Positions 22,248 through 34,394 of a stretch of 64,000 nt of DNA are shown here, piece by piece. The notes beneath the pieces are model-generated. The model saw nothing but the letters and a program-made list of their open reading frames with translations. It made no database searches and was not told the DNA's origin. The translations under genes and the position numbers were made by a program. Source of the stretch: Galeopsis tetrahit (lineage: Eukaryota; Streptophyta; Magnoliopsida; Lamiales; Lamiaceae). Position 1 is the stretch's first letter; every line of letters starts with the position of its first letter. Location of the stretch: contig OY776129.1 in NCBI GenBank assembly GCA_963675135.1, positions 45,706,141-45,770,140 on the forward strand. Reading direction: 5' to 3'.

Positions 22248-23417
22248 TTAACTTATATGCAATTACCAACTAGGACAGTGAGTGGTCATTTACTTTGAAT
22301 CATGTCCATATCATTATTGATTAATTAAATTTAAGGTTAATTGAAAGAAATTAGCAATTATTGTACTTGAGGAACTACTTTCTCTGGTGTCTATCAATAG
22401 ATCCAAAGCTTTCACCGTTTCAAATTTATGGAGTATATATTTGGAACGATTTTGTGGTCCTAAAGTTCATAGTCATTAGTCACCCTTGACAGCAAGATGA
22501 AAATGATGATTTGATAAAAAAGAACTTAGACTTATTATGTTTGTACGGAAGGTAATACTTACTTCATCCAATACTCGTTTATAATTTTTTCTCTAGCCAA
22601 TCTGAGAGGGAAAAATTATACATTCACCGTCTCTTTTATTGGGACATTCAACCATTCAATAATTGTTTTGGAAATATAACGTGTTAATTTCTCTCCCTCT
22701 AGCCATGTGTAAATGACATCAATCATCAACATGTGACACGCGTGTATTATAAACAATTGGGATATCGTCCATTACTTGCTATCAGAATCCACTTAAAAAA
22801 ATTGTTAATTGCGACATGCAACCAACCTTCGTGGTCCTAAAAAATAAGCCCTGCAATAATGCTATTATTTGATCCTTTTCATTTGCATTGTTTATCATTT
22901 CTACGACAAGAAGAAGGTCCTTTTATTTGATTTAAGGCTGCGTCATGGGATATGAATAAATCATCCAACTTTGTCACTACATACTTGTATACTATTCATG
23001 ATATATCCCTGTGGCCAATGATATAATTTTATTTATTTGAGAGATAGGGACATACTAGTTTACAAGTTTAGGTCATAAAAAACCATTATACATTCACAGA
23101 CCAAAATCAATAGATTAAGATCCCATTTATTAGATATGTTGAGTTATCGATAGTTAGTTTGAATATCTCAATTGATTCACATTGAATTGTAAATAGTGTT
23201 TGTTTTTTGATTATTTTATATGTATACTCAATCGAATATCTTTTGGTGTACGTATTGTGTAATTTTTTTTATTTTAAGCCTTATTAAACATCATATTATG
23301 GACATAATTAATCATCTATTTTGAAATAATTAATCTACCCTATCAAACTAGTTCTTTAGATTTTATTTATGTCCGGAGTTTTAGGAGTACTAGATGGTGC
23401 ATCATTAAATAAACTTG
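22248..23417. other. Upstream region of P450-1
   Basis: AT-rich intergenic sequence. The part at about 22440-22925 has a shorter, degraded counterpart at 28972-29210, so it was included in the P450 tandem duplication. No other gene is visible. The last five bases before the Copia element (23418-23422, TTACA) are its target duplication. Confidence 0.6.
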
Positions 23418-23422
23418 TTACA

Positions 23423-24019
23423 TGTTAGGATTAATGCAATATTGGATGTCATCTAATTCTATCTATCAGAAGAGTTGCTATTGTTCTGATCTTGGAGTTC
23501 AGCAAAGTTGAGTTAAGGTGTAATTCAACTGATAAGGTTTAGTGGTCTTATTAGGAGTCAACTAATCTGAAGTTATTGAGTTTGGACAACTCTGCTGAAG
23601 CAAGTTGTCTGGAGTCATTTCAGGAGAGTTAGGGCCAAGTCTGCTGAAGACAAGTCTGCTTAGACAAGTCTGCTGAGACAACTCCGCTGAAGTCTAGATT
23701 TTCAGAGTTAGTTAGTTGGTTAGTGGCGGTTATCCAATGCATTGTACATCTATAAATATACCATCTAGTGCATAGGTTGGAGGTTACTGAATTTGAGAGT
23801 TTTGAGAGATCAAGCTTAGTGAATACTTGTAATCTGTAACTTTCATTTGATATTAGTGAAGAGAGTCTTCTATCCTCCGTGGACGTAGATCATTTGATCG
23901 AACCACGTAAATCCCGTGTTCTTTCTTTGAGTTCTTTATTCGTTTTCAATTCTTTGCGTTTCTAGTTGTCTTGATTTATCATTTGTGAGGAGTTGCTTTG
24001 TGGATACAATTCCATAACA
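23423..24019 (+). repeat. 5' LTR of the young Copia element (597 bp)
   Basis: Contains a CTATAAATATA box near 23751 and short repeats of the motif ACAAGTCTGCT(GA/TA) at about 23640-23690. Confidence 0.95.
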
Positions 24020-24038
24020 ATTGGCGCCGTCTGTGGGA
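24020..24038 (+). other. Primer binding site of the young Copia element
   Basis: ATTGGCGCCGTCTGTGGGA follows the LTR directly. Position supports a tRNA primer site; the tRNA identity is not assigned. Confidence 0.55.
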
Positions 24039-24065
24039 ACCGAAGATAAAGTCAAGAATCAAGAA

Positions 24066-26195
24066 ATGGGCTCTGTGAAATTGGAGATAGAGAAATTCAA
24101 TGGTAAGACAGATTTTGGTTTATGGAAAGCCAAGATGAAGGCTCTGCTGTCACACCATGGGCTGAAAGAGGCCCTTACTCCTCTTGACCCTGCTGCATCC
24201 GATGTAGACAAGGCCAAGAAAGAAGAGCTTATGGAAAAAGCTTACAACATTGTTGTTCTGAGTTTGGGAGACAATGTTTTCAGAGAAGTTATGAAGGAGA
24301 AGGATGTTGCTGGAGTATTTGAGGCATTAGATGATCTGTATTTGGCACAATCTTTGTCAAATCAGATGTTTATGGAAAGGAAGCTTAATAATTTCAAGAT
24401 GTCAGATGATAAAACCCTTGATGAGCAGTTAATAGAGTTCATGCAAGCTGTTGATGATCTTGACAATGTTGGAATTACCTTGGAAGATCACAAGAAGTCC
24501 TTTCTACTCTTAGAGGCATTACCTCCCTCATATGACAGCTTCAAGGATGCTTTGCTGATTACCAAGGAGGGTAAGACAAAATTCAAAGAAGTCTTGTCCA
24601 TACTGAAGACCAAGAGTTTAGATGTTGCAAACTCAACCAAGAAGACCAAGAACCAAGCTGAGGGTCTTAATATCAAACTAAAGAATGACAAGAAAGGAGG
24701 GCAAGGTAAGAAGTTCCATGCCAAGCCAAATCACAAGAGAAATGGAAATGTAGTCAAGAGCAAGGTTTGCTACAAATGCCATAAGGAAGGACATTTCATA
24801 AAAGATTGTCCTGAGCACAAGAAGGCTACTAATGCTGCCAAAGCTGATGTAGTTGAGGCAAAAGGGTATGATAGTGCTGAAGTGATGAGCATAACAAATA
24901 GCAAACTTGTAAATGAATGGGTGTTGGATTCTGGATGTTCATTTCACATGTGTCCCACCAAATCTTGGTTTCAAAACCTGGAAATGATGGATGGTGGTTC
25001 AGTTCTATTGGGCAATGATGAATGCTGCAATGTGAGAGGAATTGGCACTGTGAGGGTAAAGATGTTTAATGACAAACATGTGATCCTGACCAATGTCAGA
25101 TTTGTTCCAGATTTGAAGAGAAACCTTATATCTCTTGGCACACTAAATGCTTTGGGTTATGAATTCAAGACAGAAAGAGGATGTCTGCTTGTTACCAAAG
25201 CTGAAAGGATAGTGATGCAAGGGAAGAAGTCAAATGGGTTATATTCTTTAATGGGTGAGACAATCACAGGTGCTGTTGATGTTACCATGAGTTCTGAAGA
25301 TGTTATGCTTTGGCATAAGAGGCTAGCACATGTGGGAGAGAAATGCCTGATGGAGTTATCCAAGAAGGGGGCATTCCACAAGAAGACATTCAAAAGCCTG
25401 GAGTTCTGTGAGCAGTGCATTCTTGGCAAGGCCAAAAAGAAGTCATTCCAGAAGGGTGAGCACACTACCAAGGAGCTGCTGGATTATGTTCATTCAGATG
25501 TCTGGGGGCCATCAAGGACTGAAACCATTGGTGGAGGTAAGTATTTCATGTCAATTATAGATGACTATTATAGAAAAGTTTGGGTGTTCATTCTCAAACA
25601 GAAAAGTGAGGCCTTTACAAAATTCAAAGAATGGCTACTTGAGATAGAGAACCAGAAAGGAAAGTCCTTAAAACATTTGAGGACAGATAATGGCCTTGAG
25701 TATCTATCAGCTGAATTCAATGAATTTTGTAAAGAGAAGGGCATTACTAGACATAGAACTGTCCCTCTTAATCCACAGCAAAATGGATTAACAGAGAGAA
25801 TGAATAGAACTATTCTAGAACGGGTCAGATGCATGTTAGCTGATGCTAAATTATCTAAAAACTTTTGGGGAGAAGCTGTATATACTGCATGTTACTTGAT
25901 AAACAAAACTCCCTCATATGCTTTAGAAGGTAAGACCCCAGATGAGATATGGTATGGCAAGTTGTCTGATTATTCAAAACTTAAAGTGTTTGGATGTCAG
26001 GCATATGCACACATTAGACAGGATAAGTTTGAGCCAAGGGCTCTGAAATGTATATTCATTGGCTATCCAAAAGGTGTCAAGGGCTATAGATTGTGGTGCC
26101 TTGAACCTGGTCATAAGAAACTGATAATCAGCAGAGATGTTGATTTTAATGAGAAGGCAAGGGATATCCTCATAATGGAAATTCCCATGACCTAG
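24066..26195 (+). pseudogene. Copia gag-protease-integrase part of a split polyprotein
   Basis: Open from the ATG at 24066 (709 codons); an upstream in-frame TTG lies inside the primer site and is not a credible start. Domains: UBN2-type gag (residues about 20-180), CCHC knuckle CYKCHKEGHFIKDC (about 24770), protease WVLDSGCSFHM (about 24920), GAG-pre-integrase finger (WHKRLAH...CEQC, about 25310-25425), and integrase core with all three catalytic acids (HSDVWGP, RTDNGLEY, LTERMNRT). The frame ends at TAG 26193-26195 after a one-base shift near 26160. The following frame continues the polyprotein, so this stop is a lesion rather than a natural end. Confidence 0.88.
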
Positions 26196-28052
26196 ATGGA
26201 AGAATTGTAAATGAGTCAGAAGAGAGTTTCTCAGTTGAGGTGGAGTTTCCCACATCAGGAGAGTTGACCCCAGAGGAGGTGGACAACTTTGCTGATGCAG
26301 GAGACAACACCCCTGATGAGGTTGTTCCAGAACAGGTTCAAGAAGGTGATCAAGAATATCATTCAGAAGATGATGCCATGGAGGACAACCCTGCTGATCT
26401 GAGAAATTACAGCCTTGCAAGAGATAGGCTCAGGAGGCAAATTCACCCCCCATCTAGGTTTGGCCAGGCTGATCTTGTGTCATATGCTCTGATCACAGCA
26501 GAAGAGGTGGAGCATTATGAGCCAAGAAACTACAGGGAAGCAATCACCAGTCCTGAAAGAGAGCAATGGATAGCATCCATGTCAGAAGAGTTGCAATCCT
26601 TAGAGAAGAATGAGACCTGGATCCTTGTGGAGAAGCCAGACAACCAGAAGTTAGTCAGCTGTAGATGGCTGTTCAAGAAGAAGCTTGAAGTTGGATTTGG
26701 TGGTGCTAGAGAGCAGATCAGATTCAAGGCTAGGTTGGTGGCAAGAGGATTCATACAAAGAGAAGGCATAGACTTCAATGAGGTATTCTCTCCTGTTGTT
26801 AAACATTGTTCAATAAGATTACTTTTGTCTAAGGTTGCTCAAGATGATCTTGAGTTACATCAGCTAGATGTTAAAACTGCATTTTTACATGGAGAACTAG
26901 CTGAGACAATATATATGCATCAACCTGAAGGGTTTATCATGCCTGAAACTGAAAGTAAGGTATGCTTGCTTAAGAAATCATTGTATGGGCTCAAGCAGAG
27001 TCCTAGACAATGGTATAGAAAGTTTGATACATTCATGCTTTCTATTGGTTTCTTAAGAAGCAAATATGATGGATGTGTATATGTTGATAGCTAGCAAGAG
27101 TATGAGAAAGATTACCCAGCTGAAGCAGCAACTGAGTAGCAAGTTCGAGATGAAGGACCTTGGTGAAGCCAAGAGAATATTAGGCATGGATATTCTCAGA
27201 AACAGGAAAGCAGGGAAGCTGTTCTTGTCCCAGAATGGTTACATTCAGAAGGTCTTGAAGAGGTTTCTTATGCACCAGTCCAAACCAGTTAGTACTTCAT
27301 TTGGTCAGCAATTCAAGTTGTCAGTCAAGCAATCTCCTCAAACAGCTGAAGAGAAGAAGCAGATGATTACTGTCCCTTATGCAAATGGAGTTGGAAGTCT
27401 CATGTATGCTATGGTTTGTAGCAAACCAGATCTTGCCTATGCTGTTAGTATGGTGAGTAGATTCATGGGAAATCCAGGAAAGTTTCATTGGGAAGCTTTG
27501 AAGTGGATTCTAAGATATCTGAATGGATCAGAAGACTTAGGATTATTGTTTGAAAAATCAGTTGTTACTAAGAGTCCCTTGCTAGGATTTGTGGATTCTG
27601 ATTTTGCTGGAAACATAGATACAAGGAAATCTTTATCTGGTTATGTGTTTACATTGTATGGCACTGCTATCACCTGGAGAGCAGCTTTACAATCTATGGT
27701 GACCTTATCCACAATTGAAGCTGAATACATAGCATTGACAGAAGCTGTGAAGGAAGCAATGTGGTTGAAGGGCATTCTGAGAGATTTTGGCATATTTCAG
27801 AAAAGTGTTCATGTGCTATGTGATAATCAGAGCACTATTCATCTAGCAAAACATCAAGTGTTCCATGAGAGGTCAAAACACATTGATGTGAAGTTGCATT
27901 TTGTTAGAGACATCTTGGAGAAGAGCATTGTTAAAGTTCAGAAGGTGGCTTCAGAAGAGAATGCAGCTGATATGTTAACTAAGGCATTACCAAGCAATAA
28001 GTTCAATCATTGCATGGAGTTGGTAAATCTTAGCACCTGGGATGTTCATTAA
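26196..28052 (+). pseudogene. Copia reverse transcriptase-RNase H with catalytic box deleted
   Basis: RT starts with LNPERE-like context and continues through WLFKKKLEV, ARLVARGF, LDVKTAFLHGEL and LYGLKQSPRQWYRKF up to about 27080. There the sequence passes from SKYDGCVY straight to MLIASKS with a frame change. The usual 15-20 residues between these blocks, including the catalytic YVDD, are gone. RNase H follows intact to the TAA at 28052 (DSDFAGN, TLSTIEAEYIAL, LCDNQSTI, HIDVKLHFVRD). The product could not synthesise DNA. Confidence 0.88.
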
Positions 28053-28119
28053 GAAGAGAATGGACAAACAGCCTTGAGGAGGGCTGGGAAGAAGGCAATC
28101 TTGCATTAAGGTGGAGAAT

Positions 28120-28775
28120 TGTTAGGATTAATGCAATATTGGATGTCATCTAATTCTATCTATCAGAAGAGTTGCTATTGTTCTGATCTTGGAGTTCAGC
28201 AAAGTTGAGTTAAGGTGTAATTCAACTGATAAGGTTTAGTGATCTTATTAGGAGTCAACTAATCTGAAGTTATTGAGTTTGGACAACTCTGCTGAAGCAA
28301 GTTGTCTGGAGTCATTTCAGGAGAGTTAGGGCCAAGTCTGCTGAAGACAAGTCTGCTTAGCCAAGTCTGCTGAAGACAAGTCTGCTTAGACAAGTCTGCT
28401 GAGACAACTCCGTTGAAGTCTAGATTTTCAGAGTTAGTTAATTCTGATTTTTCTGTTAGTTAGTTAGTTAGTTGGTTAGTGGCGGTTATCCAATGCATTG
28501 TACATCTATAAATATACCATCTAGTGCATAGGTTGGAGGTTACTGAATTTGAGAGTTTTGAGAGATCAAGCTTAGTGAATACTTGTAATCTGTAACTTTC
28601 ATTTGATATTAGTGAAGAGAGTCTTCTATCCTCCGTGGACGTAGATCATTTGATCGAACCACGTAAATCCCGTGTTCTTTCTTTGAGTTCTTTATTCGTT
28701 TTCAATTCTTTGCGTTTCTAGTTGTCTTGATTTATCATTTGTGAGGAGTTGCTTTGTGGATACAATTCCATAACA
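28120..28775 (+). repeat. 3' LTR of the young Copia element (656 bp)
   Basis: Identical to the 5' LTR except for two substitutions, one extra copy of a roughly 29-bp ACAAGTCTGCT repeat (about 28350-28380), and an extra 30-bp GTTAGTTA-rich stretch (about 28440-28470). It is preceded by the purine tract AAGGTGGAGAAT. Confidence 0.95.
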
Positions 28776-28884
28776 TTACACATGAATATTAATGAATGTA
28801 TATTGAGTGTATTTCATTAGGTACTTTATCAACAAAAACAATTTGAGTTTATAGTAAAAAAAACTCATATATTTATATATGTCT

Positions 28885-29210
28885 TTCTTTGTGTTTCCAT
28901 GAAGAAGAAATTTGTAGGAAGCTAGGGCCTTTGGTATTGTGATCAGGCAGACAATTTATATTTATACTAGAAAGTTTTTGTGGTCCTAATCCTTGACATC
29001 AATAATTAGCTTGTGATGTGTATTGAATACAATATGGATCATAATTAATTGTCCTTTACTTGCTATCAGAGTCCACTTAAAATAAAATAAAATAAATTTT
29101 GTAATTGTGACAAGCAACCAACCTTTGTGGTCCTAAAACTAAAAATAAGTCCTGCAAAATGCATTGTTCATCATTTCTACGGCAAGAAACACTTCAAGAA
29201 GGATCAAATA
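28885..29210 (-). pseudogene. Relic of a third P450 copy: exon 1 fragment plus upstream region
   Basis: Positions 28886-28940 match the part of P450-1 exon 1 at 22029-22075 (KGPSYKFLHGNTKE region) in the same orientation, with two 3-bp insertions. Positions 28972-29210 match the P450-1 upstream region (22449-22925), for example CTTGCTATCAGA, CAACCAACCTT and TGTGGTCCTAAA. About 340 bp in between, including the start codon, are missing. It lies directly beyond the 3' end of P450-2, as expected for the remains of a tandem gene copy. Confidence 0.75.
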
Positions 29211-29299
29211 TGGAAATTAAACTTATCTTACAACACATTATTAAAACTTGAACAAATCCCACACATACACAACATTTATAAAAAAAAAAACCATACTCT

Positions 29300-31114
29300 T
29301 TAGACCGTTTCGAGGATGACCTGAACTCCATTTTTTGGAGTAAGAATAAAAACATCAGCTGGTTGATGGACATAATTAGGCGACAGACGGAACTTGTACT
29401 TCTGCAGAATCATCGACATTGCAATCTTGGCTTCATTGATCGTAAAGTTCAAACCTACACAAGTTCGATTTCCCAAACCAAACGGTAGAAACGCAGCACC
29501 GTTGTTGTTGGTAGCTTTAGCAACTCCTTGTGCAAATCTTTCCGGTCTAAAAAGATGGACATCCTTGCCCCTGATTTGAGGATCATGGTGCAATGCCAGA
29601 ATTGAAATGAAAATGTCCATCTTTGGAAAAACACATAAGTCACCTATTCTAGTTTCCTTTCCAACTTTCCTAGTCACTGTAAGAACCGGAGGATATAGCC
29701 GCAGACACTCGTTGATTATCATGCTCATCTACATGGATATCAAAATTTAGTTAATTTGTGACAAAATTAAATCAAGAATGGTAAAGGGCTTACTATTTTT
29801 AATCTTGAAATTCCATCAGAATCAGGGCTGTTTTGTTCAAAAACTTTGAACACTTCTTCCCTTGCCTTTTCTTGCCACTCTGTGTGTATAGCTAGAAGAA
29901 GAACACACCACCCAAGCAAGCTCGTCGTCGTAAGATGCCCTGCACCGTAGATTGCTTTGATCTCATCGATCATCTGGCCCGTTGAAATCCTCTTCTTAAC
30001 ATCAGATTCATGCCTAATTTTCACAAGCTCTCCGAGGTAATCGTTTCCAAAACTCTCAACCTCCCTCTTTCGTGCAATATCGAGAATAGAACTCTTGATT
30101 TTATGCTCAAGTTCCTCTGCTTCAACCTCATCATCAGATTTTAGCACCATACTGCAATATTCAAGTATATTTATTTATCAAATAATCAGAGAAAATTTAG
30201 TGTAACACTGTTATTATGATATAGTACCTGATACCAGGAAACTTGACTTTATACACATTTCTGACAGTTATTTCAGTTAATTTTGCCACCATTTCAAAGA
30301 TATGTTTTCCTTCAACAAAACTACTCCCAAAAGCTGTTCTTGAAATCACTTCAGTTGTTAAAAGCCCGAATTCTCTAAACACATCAATCTCCTTTCCTTC
30401 ATAGCTTTCCCACCTTTCCAACATTTTCGAAACACTCGAACTCATCTCCGGAACCATCCTCTGCACATTTCAAATCAACACCTCTTAAGAATCAAAATAC
30501 GAAAAATATAAAATTCTTCAAAACTCACTTTCAGACTCTCAGCATGGAAAGTATGATTAGCCAGTTTTCGAACTTTGGCCCATTTGTCACCCTCATTAGT
30601 GATAAGTGCTTCTCCAAGCAGCTTCTTTGCATAGCCCTCCATTTCCATTTTAGGAAAGGAGCCGTCTCTGTTCATCAGCACCTCCTTGATCACCTCTGCC
30701 TCAGTGATGAACAATTGGCACTGCGAACCGTGCCAATTTAGAAAGTTGTTCCCTGAATACACACATGTAATATGTTAGCACTCTTATACTATGATAGAAA
30801 GAAAGAAAGAAAAAAAGTGATTGAATGTTACCATAGGCCTTTTTCCATGCATAAACATGAGGCTGGATTCTTGCAAATATGTCATGTGAAATCTCCATTG
30901 GTTTTTCCATGGATTGGGCTCTCATGTTAGAGATTTGTTTGGTGTTTCCATGTGGGAAGGTGTAAGATGGACCTCTGATTCCTTGTGAACTCATTCGAGT
31001 TTGTAATCGAATCGGTGTCCACCATACTTTGTGCAAGAATTTGATCAGTGTGTGAAGTATGTAGATGCAGAAAGTAGTGGAAAGAAATAGTATGATGAGT
31101 TTAACTGTTGACAT
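29300..31114 (-). CDS. Cytochrome P450, CYP72 clan, CYP749A-like, with altered I-helix (P450-2)
   Basis: Paralogue of P450-1. Exons 31114-30832, 30752-30529, 30460-30228, 30151-29794, 29728-29300 join in frame to 508 codons plus stop, with GT-AG introns at the same positions and phases. N-terminal hydrophobic anchor, then SSQGIRGPSYTFPHGNTKQI. ExxR (ECLR), PERF and the haem loop FGLGNRTCVG with Cys456 are intact. The I-helix reads GAGHLTTTS: Leu320 (codon CTT, 29934-29932) replaces the conserved Glu/Asp that assists O-O bond cleavage. The usual IWG before PERF is IRG. No stop or frameshift is present, so it is either a diverged enzyme or a recently disabled one. A weak TATA-like AAATAAAAGG lies about 45-55 bp upstream. 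Confidence 0.9.
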
Positions 31115-33977
31115 TCTCTCAGTTGATGTTTTGGTGATTGCAAAGGGAGGGCAGAGATCCTTTTATTTGACAAGTCTGTGTTAAATTTGGATCGTCTCAT
31201 GTACACGAGGGTCCAATGCACCAATCTCAACCTTCAATTTTATTTTATTTTCAATCATTGAATTTGTTTGAATCAAATCCAATTGTAGTTGTAGAAGTTC
31301 ATTGACCCTTTTGTACATGAGGAAAAATCTAAGTCTTACTGCGAGTCATGAGTTGATAAGTCGGGATATGACTAAATTAAGAAACATATTCTAATTTTGC
31401 CCTTATATTTGCTTTTACAATAATATGCATTAAATGACAATGTACCTAAATAAGAGGGTAAAAGTAACATCTTACCTATTAAGACAAAAAGTATTCTCTA
31501 GACAGAAACAAATTAGGACAAAGGAAGCAGGTACTCATATTTGCCTCAAGAAAAATAAATAAAAAATTTAATCAAATGTTCTAATTGTTTTAACTTCCAT
31601 TTTTAAATCTGTGAGAAATAATTATAGACATATCTTTGTGGAAGTGAGGAAATACATTTTACCTTAAAAATGATAACATTTATATATGTTGAAAAAAGTT
31701 ATATTGATTGCATACCATGGGATGATTTCACATAAGATTTACTCTTATATGTCCTCTTATTTAAACTATAAGTTATTTTGGATCAATACACATATATTAA
31801 GAAAATAATTAATTAATTAATTATTTTATATTTAATTAATGTTTGTACTTCTCATCTAAAGAAGAACACATTTATGTAAATATTTGTTAATTTTAAGGGT
31901 AAATTTAAAAGAAACCCAATTAATTTTCATTAAAAAATGCAAAACGTCATATAATTTACAAAAAAAAAAAAAATGAAATGTCAAAACGACTTATATTATA
32001 GAGTAATGTTTAAAGTCATAACTACTATCTAAAATTATAGTTTACATAAATGTAACAAGAATGACTTCAAGCATAGTTCATTTTCTTATTATAATGAAAT
32101 AATTTTTGGAACGAATAAAATTGCCGGAGCGCCGAGCAGGTATCGAACCGTTGGGCCACTAGCTAGCTAGCAATAAACCTATAGCTCACATTGGATATAT
32201 ATGGCATGTGTGGCCTTGCAATTAAATGGCTGAATTTTTGGCCTCGTAGTTGAATCTGGGTGTGCTGGTATCTAGTGAGGAGCGCTCTACTCGAACAAGT
32301 AATTCAATTATTTTTTCGATATAAAAAATATTGCAGCATAATTTTCCATTTTAATTTCTTATAAGAAAGAAATGGTAACAACTAACAACAAAGATAAATA
32401 ACAGAAAGTATATTCATTAAAGATGGTTCATAAAGAAAATACACGGAAAAAAAATTGAAATCAAGTTGGTGGACGCCTAGGCATTAGGCGGTTACCGACC
32501 GACTCCATTTTAATTTTAATGTAGCTAGTAGAGCACCCGTGCTGACGCATGGACTGATGTGTTAAAAAATGTGATAACATTTAAAATTTTAAATATTATT
32601 TATAGTGTTAATTAATTTTATAACAGTGACAATATTTTTTAAAAGTTTAATTAAAATGGATGGTACATGACAAGCGTCTCCAAATTTTTTTTGAGAAGAG
32701 ACACGCGTCTCATTAATAGAAAGAAAAAAGGTGTAGTTTTAATTATAATCTGAAAAATAAAAATATTCACTTATTAATTCTCTAACTAACACTAGGAATA
32801 GACCCTACATCGGGAAATTCCACCTCCCCTTACCCGTGACGGATCATCACAATAGATGAGGGGTTTTGCTATCCACGTTAAGTGCTATCATTCAGTACCA
32901 GATTCAAAAGCATAAGTTCTCTCTCGAGTAACGGAGGAAGGCTTTCCCAGACGACGTTTTGTATAGACACTACCGGGAGAAAGAGGGGCGTTCGTCGATT
33001 TAAAAGACTAAAGTATGTGCAAATGAAGAAAGAGAGAAAGTTGAGGACGGAGGGGGCATTATATACCTTTTGCGTGGCTTTTGAGGTATCTACTTTTGTT
33101 GCTTTATTTTATGCAGATAGCATAATTATAAGTTTGAAAAGAATTAATTTAGAACAGGTGAAGAAGATTAGATATTTGTCTGTTTAAAGTCAAGTCAACC
33201 TGTGGGAACAGTAATTGTATAAAAATTATTAATTACGTACTGTATAAGAATACATGATTTCACAATAGTATGTTGCTTGTATGAGAATACATGATTTCAC
33301 AATAGTATGAGCAACGCGTGTTAAATATCCAGTAAGTGAAACATATGGTAGCTGAAATTAACATGAATAAAGACACAAAAGAATTGAACTGATTTTTAAG
33401 CCTGCTTCTTATTTTTATTTTCTAGTTTTTAGACATATGTTTTTCTTTTTTGCAATTTTCTGTACTTCTTAGTAGTACTTTGCAATTTTTTGGCATGAAT
33501 TGTTATTTGGTTTAGTGAATGCAGTGCAATTTGTTCTCTTTATTTTTTACTGAGTATAATATATTGGGGATGAGATGACTTTGTAATTAGAACATGACAG
33601 AGTTTTAGATTTGAAGTTATTGAATTTGAATACATTTTTTTTTCCGTAATGTGGATTTGCAACCAGAAAATTGATACTTAAATTGCAGAGTAGGTGGAAT
33701 GGAAATCACAAAACTAATCTTCTTAATTATTTCAGGTTCATCATGGTCTTTTTACTTCTTACAACAGAACATCATTAAGGCCTGGGATTCTAAGTACAAT
33801 ACAAAAAGCACATCATGAATTTAATTTATATAGTGTAAGTGATAATATAACTTGGTGCCTAGGATTATGTATTCAATTTACCTTTTCAGAGTAAATTTAT
33901 AAATAATAATCTTATTTCTGGAAAGGAAATACGAATAGGCTGTCATTTTGAAATGCAAGCAAAAAAGGTTAGTAAAT
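31115..33977. other. AT-rich intergenic region upstream of P450-2
   Basis: Contains the P450-2 promoter at its left end. A 101-codon open stretch at 32882-33187 has no recognisable domain and lies in otherwise noncoding sequence; I do not call it a gene. A B-box-like GGTTCGATACC on the minus strand near 32145 might be a SINE remnant. The remainder shows no supported feature apart from the direct repeat at 33242-33309. Confidence 0.5.
33242..33309. repeat. Short direct repeat, 31 bp twice
   Basis: A segment beginning GTATAAGAATACATGATTTC occurs at 33242-33272 and again at 33279-33309 with one change, separated by 6-7 bp. Confidence 0.75.
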
Positions 33978-34394
33978 ATTTATCTTACAATTTTCTTAGT
34001 ATTAAAATGCCTTAAATGTTTATATTTTTTAAATAATTGCTAAATAGAAATATTAGTTTAATTATAAATTATAAATGAGATATTCAATGAAGAATATCAT
34101 TTATTAAGTAAGATTTTTATGTTAGTATGTATAATATTCAATAATTTTTCAGAGGTGGACATATAAATTATTCAATGGACATAAATAGTCAAAAATGATA
34201 ATAAAATTCCTTCAAGGACCTATGAGATTTAATAATATACATTTACTTAATCAAAAAATAAATTTTAATGTACGTTTAAAAATAAACAATAGAAAATAAA
34301 ATTAATTTATTAAAAAGACATATATAAATAAAGAAAACAAAATAGCTGATTAAAAATGTAAGAAACATTTAATAATACTTAACGAATAAAAAAT

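Larger units (their letters stand above)
23423..28775 (+). mobile_element. Very young Copia LTR retrotransposon between the P450 genes
   Basis: Bounded by TTACA target duplications (23418-23422 and 28776-28780). LTRs start TGTTAGG and end CATAACA. They differ by only two substitutions over about 597 shared bases but by two insertions (597 versus 656 bp). Gag, protease and integrase are open, but a frameshift separates RT and the RT active site is deleted, so the copy cannot move by itself. The sequence after the 5' LTR (ATTGGCGCCGTCTGTGGG) sits in the primer-site position but is not the initiator-Met type usual for Copia. Confidence 0.95.

Noticed and set aside
29300..31114. P450-2 as a pseudogene
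   Set aside because: All exons join in frame, splice sites are intact and the haem-binding and ExxR motifs are conserved. The Leu320 change alone does not justify pseudogene status.
32120..32185. tRNA or SINE suggested by GGTTCGATACC on the minus strand
   Set aside because: No cloverleaf, A box, A-rich tail or target duplication could be found; left only as a remark.
32467..32500. GCCTAGGC-type palindromes here and near 62265 as a paired mobile-element end
   Set aside because: The two are 30 kb apart, differ in flanks, and no matching inverted ends or duplications were found.
32882..33187. 101-codon ORF as a gene
   Set aside because: No recognisable domain, AT-rich surroundings, no promoter or splice signals; likely chance.
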